Origin: Bacteroidota bacterium
GTDB taxonomy: Bacteria; Bacteroidota; Bacteroidia; Bacteroidales; B18-G4
Assembly: GCA_030635045.1 (NCBI GenBank)
Contig: DAOVZP010000039.1
Span: 1-9,363, forward strand
Direction of reading: 5' to 3'
DNA: 9,363 nt
This document shows positions 1-6,763 of this stretch, piece after piece. The position numbers and the translations under genes were made by a program. Each line of letters begins with the position of its first letter. The first letter of the stretch is position 1. A model generated the notes under the pieces. The model was given only the letters and a program-made list of their open reading frames with translations. It was not told the DNA's origin and searched no databases.

Positions 1-650
1 GATAAGACTTTCAGTTCTTCTTCAAGCTCCTTAAGCTCATCCTCCCGGAGTGCGGCAGCTTCAATCTCGTTATATTGAAAACTCAGATAATCACCTTCTG
101 CACGCATTTCAGCTTCCTTTGCAATGAGTTGATCAAGATCTGCCCTGAATGCATTATAGCTTTGATGTGCTTCGGCATATGTGTTAAGCAATGTTGTGTT
201 ATCGGCAAAATTATCAAGTATGGCCATCTGGAATCCCGACTCATTCAGCATCAGGGTCTGATGTTGCGAATGTATATCGACAAGCCTGTGTCCCAGGGAT
301 GTTAAAACAGGCAGGTTTACAGGCGTATCATTGATAAAAGCCCTTGATTTTCCATGCTTGTTGATCTCTCTCCTGAGCACTGCATGTTCATCATAATCAA
401 GGTCATTTTGGGTAAAAAAGCCTTCCAGGCCGTATCCACTTACCGAAAAGGTGCCTTCAATAACACATTTGTTATTTTTTTCAAGCAGGGCACCCGTATC
501 TGCCCTTTTTCCCAGTATCAGCGACAGTGCACCGATCAGAATGGTTTTTCCGGCTCCTGTCTCCCCGGTGATCACTGTAAATCCGTTCTTGAATTCCAGT
601 TCAAGGTCCTTGATCAGGAGATAGTTCTTTATGGAAAGATGTTTAAGCAT
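1..650 (-). CDS. recN: RecN DNA repair ATPase, N-terminal part (cut by left edge)
   Basis: RecN is an SMC-like ATPase that acts in double-strand break repair. My own translation of the minus strand from the ATG at 650-648 stays open to the window edge and gives 216 residues; the family is usually about 550, so the coiled-coil core and the C-terminal ATPase half (Walker B, signature) lie outside. Visible features are a Walker A motif GETGAGKT at residues 29-36, followed by the RecN-typical ILIGALSLILGKRAD, then GKSRAFINDTPV (100-111) and LVDIHSQHQ (123-131). From about residue 165 the sequence becomes charged and helical (AKEAEMRAEG, LKELEEELK), the expected start of the coiled coil. The start is chosen because MLKHLSIKNYLL is the usual RecN N-terminus and the next upstream ATG is out of frame. 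It follows the DUF4835 gene in the same direction but has a longer gap and its own candidate promoter. Identification is firm from motifs. Confidence 0.93.
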   Translation of the reverse strand, partial: MLKHLSIKNYLLIKDLELEFKNGFTVITGETGAGKTILIGALSLILGKRADTGALLEKNNKCVIEGTFSVSGYGLEGFFTQNDLDYDEHAVLRREINKHGKSRAFINDTPVNLPVLTSLGHRLVDIHSQHQTLMLNESGFQMAILDNFADNTTLLNTYAEAHQSYNAFRADLDQLIAKEAEMRAEGDYLSFQYNEIEAAALREDELKELEEELKVL

Positions 651-682
651 ATGATAGCAGGCATGAAAAACTAAAACAAATA

Positions 683-690
683 CAAAGGTA
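683..690 (-). promoter_or_regulatory. Candidate promoter -7 box for recN
   Basis: Read on the minus strand this is TACCTTTG, a perfect match to the Bacteroidota -7 consensus TAnnTTTG. It lies in the 86-base gap between the DUF4835 gene and recN, 32 bases before the recN ATG. Only a weak -33 partner (CTG near 710-712, where TTTG is expected) is present. It would allow recN to be expressed separately from the upstream operon. The consensus is known; use of this copy is inferred. Confidence 0.42.
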
Positions 691-737
691 AATATAAAAA
701 GAAATCAGACAGTAATTGCACAAGAAGGGAATGAAGA

Positions 738-1646
738 TCAATTCATGATCTCATCATATCTCGAACTTTGTGAAGGGTCGAGTTTCTTCAGGATGTTCAT
801 CGCCCTGGTTTTTTCTGTGGAACTGCCTTCGGAGAATACATTGATAAACTCATCCCTTTTGGCATCCATGATCAGCTGGAGGAAGAACAGGTTTGGCCAA
901 CCATCTTTTATCTCGGCGAGGTAATCCAGGCTTTTCAGGATGGCTGCACGCCCTTTTTGTGAATCGTCATACATCTGGTCGAGTCCCAGGCGATGATATT
1001 CATACATGAATTTCCTGATCGGCTGATATGCGGGGTTCGAAAGGTTTTCCACTAACCAGTACCTGTTCTTCTGGCTCTCGAATGACTTCCAGCCCGCATA
1101 GCCCGCACTCAGGGCTGCATTTACGATGTTTTCGGCCTTTCCATAAAATGGCGTACCTCCATACATCGTATAAGAATCGAAATCGAGCCCCAGGAAGATA
1201 TAAACATAATATGCCAGCACCGATGTCAGGTTTGACGTAAAGGTGTTCTCAATGAATTCGAGTGGCTGATATTCAACATACGTAAACTTGAAATCTTTGT
1301 CGATGTAGTTAAGAGTGGTCGAATTATAGGCTGAATTATAGATTGGCCGCTTAAGCGCCATATTGAGTTCAGCCGTGAATTCATCGCTTGATATCCTGCT
1401 TGTCACATTCAGCAATATGGTGCATTCAATGCGTTCTTCGATCTTAAAGCTGTACGAGGTCCACTGACGATTATTCATAAACTCGAAAACGGCCGTCCTG
1501 AGGGTTTCAAATACCTTTTTATCGGTTCCTTCTACCTGCTGTGTGTTGATCTGAACATTACAGTAGATTTCTTGCGCAAAGGACTGCATGCCTATCAGTA
1601 CGCTAATCAGAAGAATGGCAATTTTCTTGTGTATTCTCAGTCGCAT
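738..1646 (-). CDS. porD: DUF4835 family secreted protein (PorD-like, T9SS-associated)
   Basis: This is a Bacteroidota-specific exported protein of the DUF4835 family, which recent annotation calls type IX secretion protein PorD; the family assignment and that name are from memory of similar proteins and of gene order. It has a clear signal peptide: basic MRLRIHKK, a hydrophobic stretch at residues 9-19, and a likely cleavage after SFAQ at residue 25. The mature part starts EIYCNVQINTQQ, then FEFMNNRQWTS and IEERIECTILLNV, a pattern typical of the family. Two cysteines (29 and 75) could pair in the periplasm. The reading frame can be extended two codons to a TTG at 1652, but the ATG at 1646 is preferred because it gives a normal signal peptide; this yields 302 residues. 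It begins 12 bases after coaBC with no Shine-Dalgarno sequence, so it is probably cotranscribed. Its biochemical role is not shown by the sequence. Confidence 0.82.
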   Translation of the reverse strand: MRLRIHKKIAILLISVLIGMQSFAQEIYCNVQINTQQVEGTDKKVFETLRTAVFEFMNNRQWTSYSFKIEERIECTILLNVTSRISSDEFTAELNMALKRPIYNSAYNSTTLNYIDKDFKFTYVEYQPLEFIENTFTSNLTSVLAYYVYIFLGLDFDSYTMYGGTPFYGKAENIVNAALSAGYAGWKSFESQKNRYWLVENLSNPAYQPIRKFMYEYHRLGLDQMYDDSQKGRAAILKSLDYLAEIKDGWPNLFFLQLIMDAKRDEFINVFSEGSSTEKTRAMNILKKLDPSQSSRYDEIMN

Positions 1647-1658
1647 AAGCAAATAATA

Positions 1659-2855
1659 TTACACTGATAACTCTTTGATCTTATCTACGATATCAATGGC
1701 TACATCAAGCTTTAATTTAAGATCATATTTTGTTTGCTGAAAGTCTTTGGTGATCAGGGTCACCTTGTTGGTTTCCACACCAAATGCAGCTCCCTCGTCT
1801 TTCGGTGAGTTTAAAACGATAAGATCAAGCTTTTTATTTTTCAGCTTCTTTTCGGCATTGGCCACAGCATCTTCAGTTTCAAGTGCAAAACCAACCAGGA
1901 ACTGGCCCGGTTTCTTATTTTTGCCCATCTCTGCGAGGATATCTTTAGTCGGTTTCAATTTAAGCACCATCTCGTCACCTGACTTTTTTATTTTTTCCTC
2001 AGCAACGCTTTCGGGGGTATAATCAGCCACCGCTGCAGTCATCACAATGATATCTGCTTCTTCAAAGTTCTCCATGCATGCTTTATGCATTTCATCAGCG
2101 GATGTAACACCCACAAGGTTAATGCCTTCAGCGGCATTTAGGGCAGTAGGCCCGCTGATCAGGGTCACGTCCCCTCCCCTTTCTGCAAATTCATTTGCAA
2201 TGGCGAATCCCATCAGTCCCGAGGAATGGTTTCCAATGAACCGAACCGGGTCAATAGCTTCGAAAGTCGGCCCTGCAGTCACCATTATCTTCTTAGCGGG
2301 GAAATCCCAGCCTTTGGTAAAGAATTCCTTCAGGATGCTTATAATGTTCTCCGGCTCCTCCATCCTTCCCGCACCACAAAGGCCACTTGCCAGTTCACCC
2401 TCTGAAGGGGCGATCAGCTGGTTGCCAAAGGATTGTAACTTTTCAATGTTTTGTTTGGTTGTTGGGTGCCGGTACATGTCAAGATCCATGGCGGGAGCAA
2501 AAAATACCGGGCATTTGGCTGAAAGGTAGGTTGTTAGTAAAAGGTTGTCTGCAATGCCACCTGCCATCTTAGCCAGCGTATTTGCTGTAGCCGGGGCAAT
2601 CAGCATAAGGTCAGCCCACAGGCCTAATTCAACATGGCTGGTCCAGTCACCATCCACAGGGTTAAATGGTTCTGTAAGCACCGGCTGCCCCGACAGGGTT
2701 GCCATGGTCAGAGGTGTTACAAAATCATGTGCAGCCGGTGTCATAATGACCTGCACTATTGCATCTTCTTTTATGAGCAGGCGAACGAGGGGTGACACCT
2801 TATAGGCAGCAATGCTGCCGGTTACACCAATGATGATCTTTTTGTCTTTTAGCAT
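1659..2855 (-). CDS. coaBC: Bifunctional CoaBC: phosphopantothenoylcysteine decarboxylase / phosphopantothenate-cysteine ligase
   Basis: This cytoplasmic enzyme performs two consecutive steps of coenzyme A synthesis: CTP-dependent joining of 4'-phosphopantothenate to cysteine, then FMN-dependent decarboxylation to 4'-phosphopantetheine. The 398-residue length is normal. The N-terminal CoaC flavoprotein domain (about 1-185) shows GVTGSIAAYKV (10-20), the catalytic histidine in TSHVELG (H74), APATANTLAKMA (87-98), a PAMD motif (121-124) and the substrate clamp GLCGAGR with C160. The C-terminal CoaB domain (about 187-398) shows TAGPTFEAIDPVR (193-205), NHSSGLMG with N209, AAVADY (274-279), KIKK around K290 and VGFALET (321-327). 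The E. coli PXMNXXM motif has Asp instead of Asn here (PAMDLDM). The ATG at 2855 is supported by AGGAGG six bases upstream. It lies between the omega-like gene (18-base gap) and the DUF4835 gene (12 bases), consistent with an operon. Confidence 0.97.
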   Translation of the reverse strand: MLKDKKIIIGVTGSIAAYKVSPLVRLLIKEDAIVQVIMTPAAHDFVTPLTMATLSGQPVLTEPFNPVDGDWTSHVELGLWADLMLIAPATANTLAKMAGGIADNLLLTTYLSAKCPVFFAPAMDLDMYRHPTTKQNIEKLQSFGNQLIAPSEGELASGLCGAGRMEEPENIISILKEFFTKGWDFPAKKIMVTAGPTFEAIDPVRFIGNHSSGLMGFAIANEFAERGGDVTLISGPTALNAAEGINLVGVTSADEMHKACMENFEEADIIVMTAAVADYTPESVAEEKIKKSGDEMVLKLKPTKDILAEMGKNKKPGQFLVGFALETEDAVANAEKKLKNKKLDLIVLNSPKDEGAAFGVETNKVTLITKDFQQTKYDLKLKLDVAIDIVDKIKELSV

Positions 2856-2861
2856 TCAGTG

Positions 2862-2867
2862 CCTCCT
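2862..2867 (-). promoter_or_regulatory. Strong Shine-Dalgarno site of coaBC
   Basis: The minus strand reads AGGAGG followed by a six-base spacer and the coaBC ATG. It sits wholly within the 18-base gap after the omega-like gene. It fixes the coaBC start and stands out because the other starts in this window have no recognisable site or only a weak one, as is usual in Bacteroidota. Confidence 0.75.
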
Positions 2868-2873
2868 GACGGC

Positions 2874-3218
2874 TTAAACAGGCTTGCTTTCTTCATCCAT
2901 CTCATCATGAGGATCCCTGAAGTAGATCTGCTCATTCAGGAACTCATGAATCGAGATTAATGTTGGTTTTGGAAGGTGTTCATAGAACTTGGCGATCTCT
3001 ATCTGTTCCCTGTTTTCAAATACCTCTTCCAGGTTGTCAGTTGTTGTGGCAAACTCGGCAATTTTCCTGTTCAGCTCTTCTTTCATCTCCAAACCGATCT
3101 GATTCGCACGTTTAGAAAGTACAGACACTGACTTGTATATATTACCGGATTGCTCGTAAAAGCGATGTTTATCCCTGGTTACTGCCGTTCTTTCTGTTTT
3201 TACCTTTTTATAATCCAT
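2874..3218 (-). CDS. rpoZ: Omega-like subunit of RNA polymerase (Bacteroidota Rpb6/RpoZ type)
   Basis: The 114-residue product matches the small omega/Rpb6-like polymerase subunit that Bacteroidota encode between bamD and coaBC; omega helps fold and assemble the beta' subunit. Visible signatures are the N-terminal MDYKKVK and TAVTRD, then GNIYKSVSVLSKRANQIG (residues 26-43), which is the omega-fold helix, and KEELNRKIAEF. The second half has DNLEEVFENREQIEIAKFYEHLPKPTL in two adjoining blocks and ends with an acidic tail (DEMDEESKPV). It lacks a signal peptide or membrane segment, so it is cytoplasmic. It starts 20 bases after bamD and no Shine-Dalgarno site is visible. The length and the neighbours agree with the family. 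The call rests on recalled similarity; low sequence identity to proteobacterial RpoZ is normal for this phylum. Confidence 0.85.
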   Translation of the reverse strand: MDYKKVKTERTAVTRDKHRFYEQSGNIYKSVSVLSKRANQIGLEMKEELNRKIAEFATTTDNLEEVFENREQIEIAKFYEHLPKPTLISIHEFLNEQIYFRDPHDEMDEESKPV

Positions 3219-3238
3219 TTTCTAAAATAATTTCTGAT

Positions 3239-4033
3239 TTAATTTGCAAGCTTGTCCGTTGCATTTCGGTGCATGGTTTTTAACTCTCTCTGATATTTGG
3301 TTTCAGGAAACAGGTACATGATATCATTATAGATCTCGACAGCCTCCTGGTACCGCTCATCCTGCTTTTCATCAACACTATGTATAGCGTAGAAAAAATA
3401 GGATTTCATCATAAAATAAAATATCTGTTCCCGGTTCTCAGAATCGGGAAAGTCCTTCATCACAATTTCAAAAGACGTGATGGCCGCTTTATAATGTCTT
3501 GTCTTATAATACTGTATGCCTATTTCTGTAGCTTTTTTTTCAAGCTTGTCACGCAATTTATCAATAATATCATTACAAGCTTTAATTGAGTCACTTTGAG
3601 GGAATACATTAATAAAAATCTGCATCTCTTTAATAGCTTCGTAGGTATTGGTCTGATCCAGGCTGTAACGTGGTGAATCGAGGTAGTAGCAATATGCATT
3701 CATAAACATACACTCCTCTGCCCTGGGATTGGACGGGTAATTCTGTGCGTAGCGTTTAAAATAATAGCTTGCCAGAAGATAATCGCCCTGGTGGTAATAA
3801 CAGTATGCATAATAATAATTGATAACCTCCAGCCGCTCAGTACCCCTGTAGATGGCGATCAGCTGATCGAAAAGTTGTATTGCCCTGTAATAGTCTTCTT
3901 TTTCATACAGGTCAATGGCCACTTCATACTTCAGATCATTATCACCGCTTTTCAATACCCTGGAGTGTTTTGAACAGGAAACAGTAAAAATTACACTTAA
4001 AAATAATAAGCCGAAAAGCCATCTTTGAAACAT
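3239..4033 (-). CDS. bamD: BamD, outer-membrane protein assembly lipoprotein
   Basis: BamD is the essential lipoprotein partner of BamA in the complex that inserts beta-barrel proteins into the outer membrane. The 264-residue product starts with a lipoprotein signal: a short basic MFQR, a hydrophobic core, and a lipobox ending at C20 (FTVSC). The rest is a set of TPR-like helical repeats rich in Tyr and Ala, such as KEDYYRAIQLFDQLIAIYRGT, YYYAYCYYHQGDYLLASYYF and RHYKAAITSFEIVMKDFP, with the AIQLF..L....RGTE pattern common in Bacteroidota BamD. It is the first gene of the minus-strand operon (bamD, omega, coaBC, porD). The ATG at 4033 is the only start that keeps the lipoprotein signal. A perfect -7 promoter box ends only four bases upstream of this start, so its mRNA may have little or no leader. 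Confidence 0.93.
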   Translation of the reverse strand: MFQRWLFGLLFLSVIFTVSCSKHSRVLKSGDNDLKYEVAIDLYEKEDYYRAIQLFDQLIAIYRGTERLEVINYYYAYCYYHQGDYLLASYYFKRYAQNYPSNPRAEECMFMNAYCYYLDSPRYSLDQTNTYEAIKEMQIFINVFPQSDSIKACNDIIDKLRDKLEKKATEIGIQYYKTRHYKAAITSFEIVMKDFPDSENREQIFYFMMKSYFFYAIHSVDEKQDERYQEAVEIYNDIMYLFPETKYQRELKTMHRNATDKLAN

Positions 4034-4037
4034 GCTG

Positions 4038-4045
4038 CAAAAGTA
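4038..4045 (-). promoter_or_regulatory. Candidate promoter -7 box for the bamD operon
   Basis: The minus strand reads TACTTTTG, a perfect TAnnTTTG element, ending four bases before the bamD ATG. The matching -33 region around 4065-4070 reads only GTTTT, so that element is weak. If the usual distance to the start site applies, transcription would begin at or next to the ATG. Consensus is known; the leaderless conclusion is inferred. Confidence 0.5.
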
Positions 4046-4104
4046 AGCTATTTATATTGATTTTTAAAACGTATTCTATTCTTGATTATTATGTAAGGAA
4101 TTCA

Positions 4105-4135
4105 TTTGCGGGTAAACCATAAATTAATACTTTTG
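4105..4135 (+). promoter_or_regulatory. Bacteroidota-type promoter of the oxoamine synthase operon
   Basis: TTTG at 4105-4108 and TACTTTTG at 4128-4135 are separated by 19 bases, agreeing with the Bacteroidota consensus (TTTG, about 19 bases, TAnnTTTG). The expected transcription start is near 4140, leaving about 30 bases of A/T-rich leader before the GTG start at 4169. The ten bases TACTTTTGCA recur in the bamD promoter on the other strand. Confidence 0.72.
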
Positions 4136-4168
4136 CAATGATCAAATTATAAACCTAAAAAATAAACC

Positions 4169-5419
4169 GTGGATATTTTTGAAAAAGTAATAAACAGGCC
4201 AGGGCCCTTAGGAAAATACCGTGAACAGGGAGAAGGATATTATATGTTCCCAATACTTGAAGGAGAGCTGTCGAACAAGATGATATTTCAGGGTAAAGAA
4301 CGGTTGATCTGGAGCCTGAACAACTATCTCGGATTGGGCAACCACCCGGAAGTAAGGAAAGCGGATGCCGATGCCGCTAAGGAATGGGGCATGGCTTATC
4401 CTATGGGTGCAAGGATGATGTCGGGGCATACTAAATACCACGTACAACTGGAAGAGGAACTTGCTGCCTTCGTTGGCAGGGAGTCTGCTTACCTGTTAAA
4501 TTACGGTTACCAGGGCATGGTTTCCATTATTGATTCCATGGTTGACAGAAAAGATGTTATCGTTTATGATTCAGAAGCACATGCCTGTATCCTTGATGGT
4601 ATGAGGCTGCACTTTGGTAAACGTTTCGTTTATCCCCATAATGACATACAAAACTTTGAAAAAGAGCTTTCAAGGGCTAAAAAGATCACAGATCAGACCG
4701 GTGGCGGCACCCTGGTGATCACGGAAGGAGTTTACGGCATGTCAGGTGACCTGGGTAAGCTTAAAGAGATATGTGCCCTGAAGGAAAAATATGAATTCAG
4801 ACTCCTGGTCGATGATGCTCACGGCTTTGGTACCATGGGGGCTACAGGAGCCGGCACTGATGAGTTTCTGGGGGTTCAGGACCAGGTTGACCTGTATTTC
4901 GGAACCTTTGCAAAGGCTATGGCAGGCATAGGAGCTTTCGTGGCCAGCAAGAAAGAGATCATCAGCTACCTGAGATATGATATGCGTTCACAGATCTATG
5001 CCAAGTCGCTTCCAATGCCGATGGTGATCGGAGCCCTGAAAAGGCTTGACATGATCCGAAACAGCTCCGAGTATAAGGACAAACTATGGATAATTGTTAA
5101 CGCTTTGCAGAAAGGCTTAAAAGAAAAAGGGTTCAACCTCGGCAATACCGAATCACCCGTAACGCCGGTTGTCCTGTCAGGAAGTGTTCCTGAAGCTACA
5201 CAGCTAACATATGACCTTCGGGAAAACTACAATATCTTCTGCTCTATTATTGGTTATCCGGTTGTTCCGAAAGGAGTTCTTATCCTCAGGCTTATACCCA
5301 CGGCAGTACACACCCTGGAAGATGTGAAATATACCGTTGATGCTTTTACTGTGATAAAGGAAAGACTGGAAAAAGGCATTTACAGCAAGGATCAGTTCAA
5401 GGATGTCACTGGCGGATAG
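4169..5419 (+). CDS. PLP-dependent alpha-oxoamine synthase, serine palmitoyltransferase-like
   Basis: Members of this family condense an amino acid with an acyl-CoA or acyl-ACP, releasing CO2. In Bacteroidota they include serine palmitoyltransferase (sphingolipid synthesis), cysteate acyltransferase (sulfonolipids), KBL and BioF. The 416 residues cover the whole fold type I enzyme: SLNNYLGLGNHP (49-60), GARMMSGHTKYHVQLEEELA (80-99), the PLP-stacking His in SEAHAC (H138), TEGVYGMSGD (185-194), VDDAHGFG (214-221) with D215 and H218, and the Schiff-base lysine K249 in GTFAKA. The C-terminal domain ends with LRLIPTAVHTLEDV (373-386), also typical. The start is GTG: an in-frame TAA lies two codons upstream and the next in-frame ATG is residue 26. 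It has no signal peptide and is cytosolic. The exact substrate (serine, cysteate or other) cannot be read from the sequence. It is followed 11 bases later by a membrane protein gene. Confidence 0.9.
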   Translation: MDIFEKVINRPGPLGKYREQGEGYYMFPILEGELSNKMIFQGKERLIWSLNNYLGLGNHPEVRKADADAAKEWGMAYPMGARMMSGHTKYHVQLEEELAAFVGRESAYLLNYGYQGMVSIIDSMVDRKDVIVYDSEAHACILDGMRLHFGKRFVYPHNDIQNFEKELSRAKKITDQTGGGTLVITEGVYGMSGDLGKLKEICALKEKYEFRLLVDDAHGFGTMGATGAGTDEFLGVQDQVDLYFGTFAKAMAGIGAFVASKKEIISYLRYDMRSQIYAKSLPMPMVIGALKRLDMIRNSSEYKDKLWIIVNALQKGLKEKGFNLGNTESPVTPVVLSGSVPEATQLTYDLRENYNIFCSIIGYPVVPKGVLILRLIPTAVHTLEDVKYTVDAFTVIKERLEKGIYSKDQFKDVTGG

Positions 5420-5430
5420 GATCTTTTGAC

Positions 5431-6699
5431 ATGTCTGCGAGAAAGAAATACACATTTCTTTACCGTATCTACCGAAGAATGCGTTATCTGCGCTATGTGA
5501 GAAAATTGCGCAGAGAAGAGCGCAGGAGTGCAGACCGGGATTCGCGTGCTGTGGTAACCGAAAGCAAATCGATAGCAAAGGAACATCACAGGAAAGAACG
5601 TATTGCCGAAAAACATAAAAGGCGGCAGGAAAACCTGGACAGAAAAGAGATCAAAGATTCGCTTAAAGCTGATTACCTTCAAGACCTTATCGATAACAAA
5701 GAGCATTATGAAAGCCTGCAACAGGAAAGGCATGCCATGGTTGCTCGTGACAGGAAATTCAAAAGACATCGCCGCAGGAGGCTTCTCCGGTTTTACCTGA
5801 AAATCTGTTCAAGAAATGTGATCTTAGGCCTGAAAAACCTTAACCCGGCTAAGCTGCCGCAACTAATCAGGCATATCAGGAGAAATAAAGGCCAGATAAG
5901 GGAATTTGCTGTGATCAGCATACATTCCACCTTATTGTTTGTGGCAGCCTACCTGCTCATCTTCCTTATCATCCTGTTCACATCATCAATATCAGGTGTA
6001 TTTTTCGACTACCGCTCTATCATTTACTATTATGAAGTATTATGGATGGTAAAACCTGAACAATGGTTCGGTGATTCAGTCAAGATGGTCTATGCCTCCG
6101 GCCCTATACTGGCCGGGGTCCTTGCCCTCTTTTTTGCTATAATCTTTTCGTATATCCGTACCGAAAGAGGGCTTGGAAAACTATTCCTTCTCTGGCTTTT
6201 AATCCATGGCTTTAATGCATTTTTTGGCTCTTTGCTGATCGGAAGTTTATTTGGACGTGGGTTTGGCTATGCTATTATCTGGTCTTTCATATCCGATACT
6301 GAAAAGGTGATCTACACAATCGTATCTATAACAGCCCTGATCCTGTTGGGGGTGTTCACGGCACGGTCATTCCTGATCTCAGCAAACAGTTACTACCGGC
6401 ATCTTGAGAAGCATCAGCAAAAAAGATTCATCTGGGCGCAGGCCATCGTCCCGTTTCTTGCAGGAAATGCAATAATTGCCTTGCTTATGCTCCCTGAACT
6501 CCTGTTATATGACATTACTGTCTCTCTCTCGCTGGTGCTTACTATCATCCCCATTGCCATTGGCCATTGCTTTGCACATTCCTTATACTTCGAGGAAGAG
6601 ATCATAAGAGTAAAATTTAATCTCAGAGTAATAGCATTCCCATTGATTTTCATTATCCTTTACCGTGTTATACTCGGATTTGGGATAATGATAGGCTAG
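5431..6699 (+). CDS. Uncharacterised membrane protein with basic coiled-coil N-terminus
   Basis: I do not recognise this 422-residue protein. Residues 1-155 are hydrophilic and strongly basic, with about a third Arg or Lys in the first 60 (RRMRYLRYVRKLRREERR) and another cluster KRHRRRRLLRF at 111-121; the stretch between (about 40-110) is charged, helical and probably coiled coil. The rest is hydrophobic, with about seven candidate membrane segments near 164-186, 222-241, 250-275, 292-311, 336-355, 362-384 and 399-420. A conserved-looking block LIHGFNAFFGSLLIGSLFGRGFGY spans 257-280 (two stretches: LIHGFNAFFG and SLFGRGFGY). There is no signal peptide and no HExxH or GxSxG motif. It starts 11 bases after the oxoamine synthase stop, behind a weak AGGA, so the two are probably cotranscribed. 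By the positive-inside rule the basic N-terminus is cytoplasmic. A role with the lipid enzyme is only inferred. Confidence 0.85.
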   Translation: MSARKKYTFLYRIYRRMRYLRYVRKLRREERRSADRDSRAVVTESKSIAKEHHRKERIAEKHKRRQENLDRKEIKDSLKADYLQDLIDNKEHYESLQQERHAMVARDRKFKRHRRRRLLRFYLKICSRNVILGLKNLNPAKLPQLIRHIRRNKGQIREFAVISIHSTLLFVAAYLLIFLIILFTSSISGVFFDYRSIIYYYEVLWMVKPEQWFGDSVKMVYASGPILAGVLALFFAIIFSYIRTERGLGKLFLLWLLIHGFNAFFGSLLIGSLFGRGFGYAIIWSFISDTEKVIYTIVSITALILLGVFTARSFLISANSYYRHLEKHQQKRFIWAQAIVPFLAGNAIIALLMLPELLLYDITVSLSLVLTIIPIAIGHCFAHSLYFEEEIIRVKFNLRVIAFPLIFIILYRVILGFGIMIG

Positions 6700-6712
6700 T
6701 GTCATTGACACT
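6698..6712. terminator. Short inverted repeat at the end of the plus-strand operon
   Basis: AGTGTCA and TGACACT form a perfect inverted repeat with one central base, overlapping the stop codon of the membrane protein gene. As a hairpin it gives a 6-bp stem with loop ATT. No T-run follows (the next bases are TACAAGAAAAAG), so it is at best a weak terminator; it could equally be a protein-binding palindrome or chance. Confidence 0.3.
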
Positions 6713-6763
6713 TACAAGAAAAAGAGTCGGTAAAATTAATTTCAGAAAGAAGCCCTGGTATGA

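Noticed and set aside
354..674. 106-codon plus-strand open frame at the left end
   Set aside because: It is antisense to recN, whose Walker A and other motifs are clear in the same bases.
1650..1652. TTG start two codons upstream for the DUF4835 gene
   Set aside because: The ATG at 1646 gives a standard signal peptide and a normal start codon; the extension adds nothing recognisable.
2047..2529. 160-codon open frame on the plus strand opposite coaBC
   Set aside because: It lies wholly antisense to a well-supported enzyme gene, its product has no recognisable motif, and such frames are common opposite coding DNA of this composition.
4138..4152. Four-codon reading frame (ATG ATC AAA TTA TAA) just upstream of the oxoamine synthase, like a leader peptide
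   Set aside because: Its ATG lies at or before the expected transcription start near 4140, so it is probably not in the mRNA, and it has no ribosome-binding site.
5204..5769. Two overlapping minus-strand open frames of about 125 codons spanning the end of the oxoamine synthase and the start of the membrane protein gene
   Set aside because: The plus-strand genes explain these bases with conserved motifs; the antisense products show no family signature.
6199..6228. LIHGFNAFFG block in the unknown membrane protein as a possible intramembrane metalloprotease site
   Set aside because: There is no HExxH pair and no second NxxPxxxxD-type motif, so a site-2-protease assignment is not supported.
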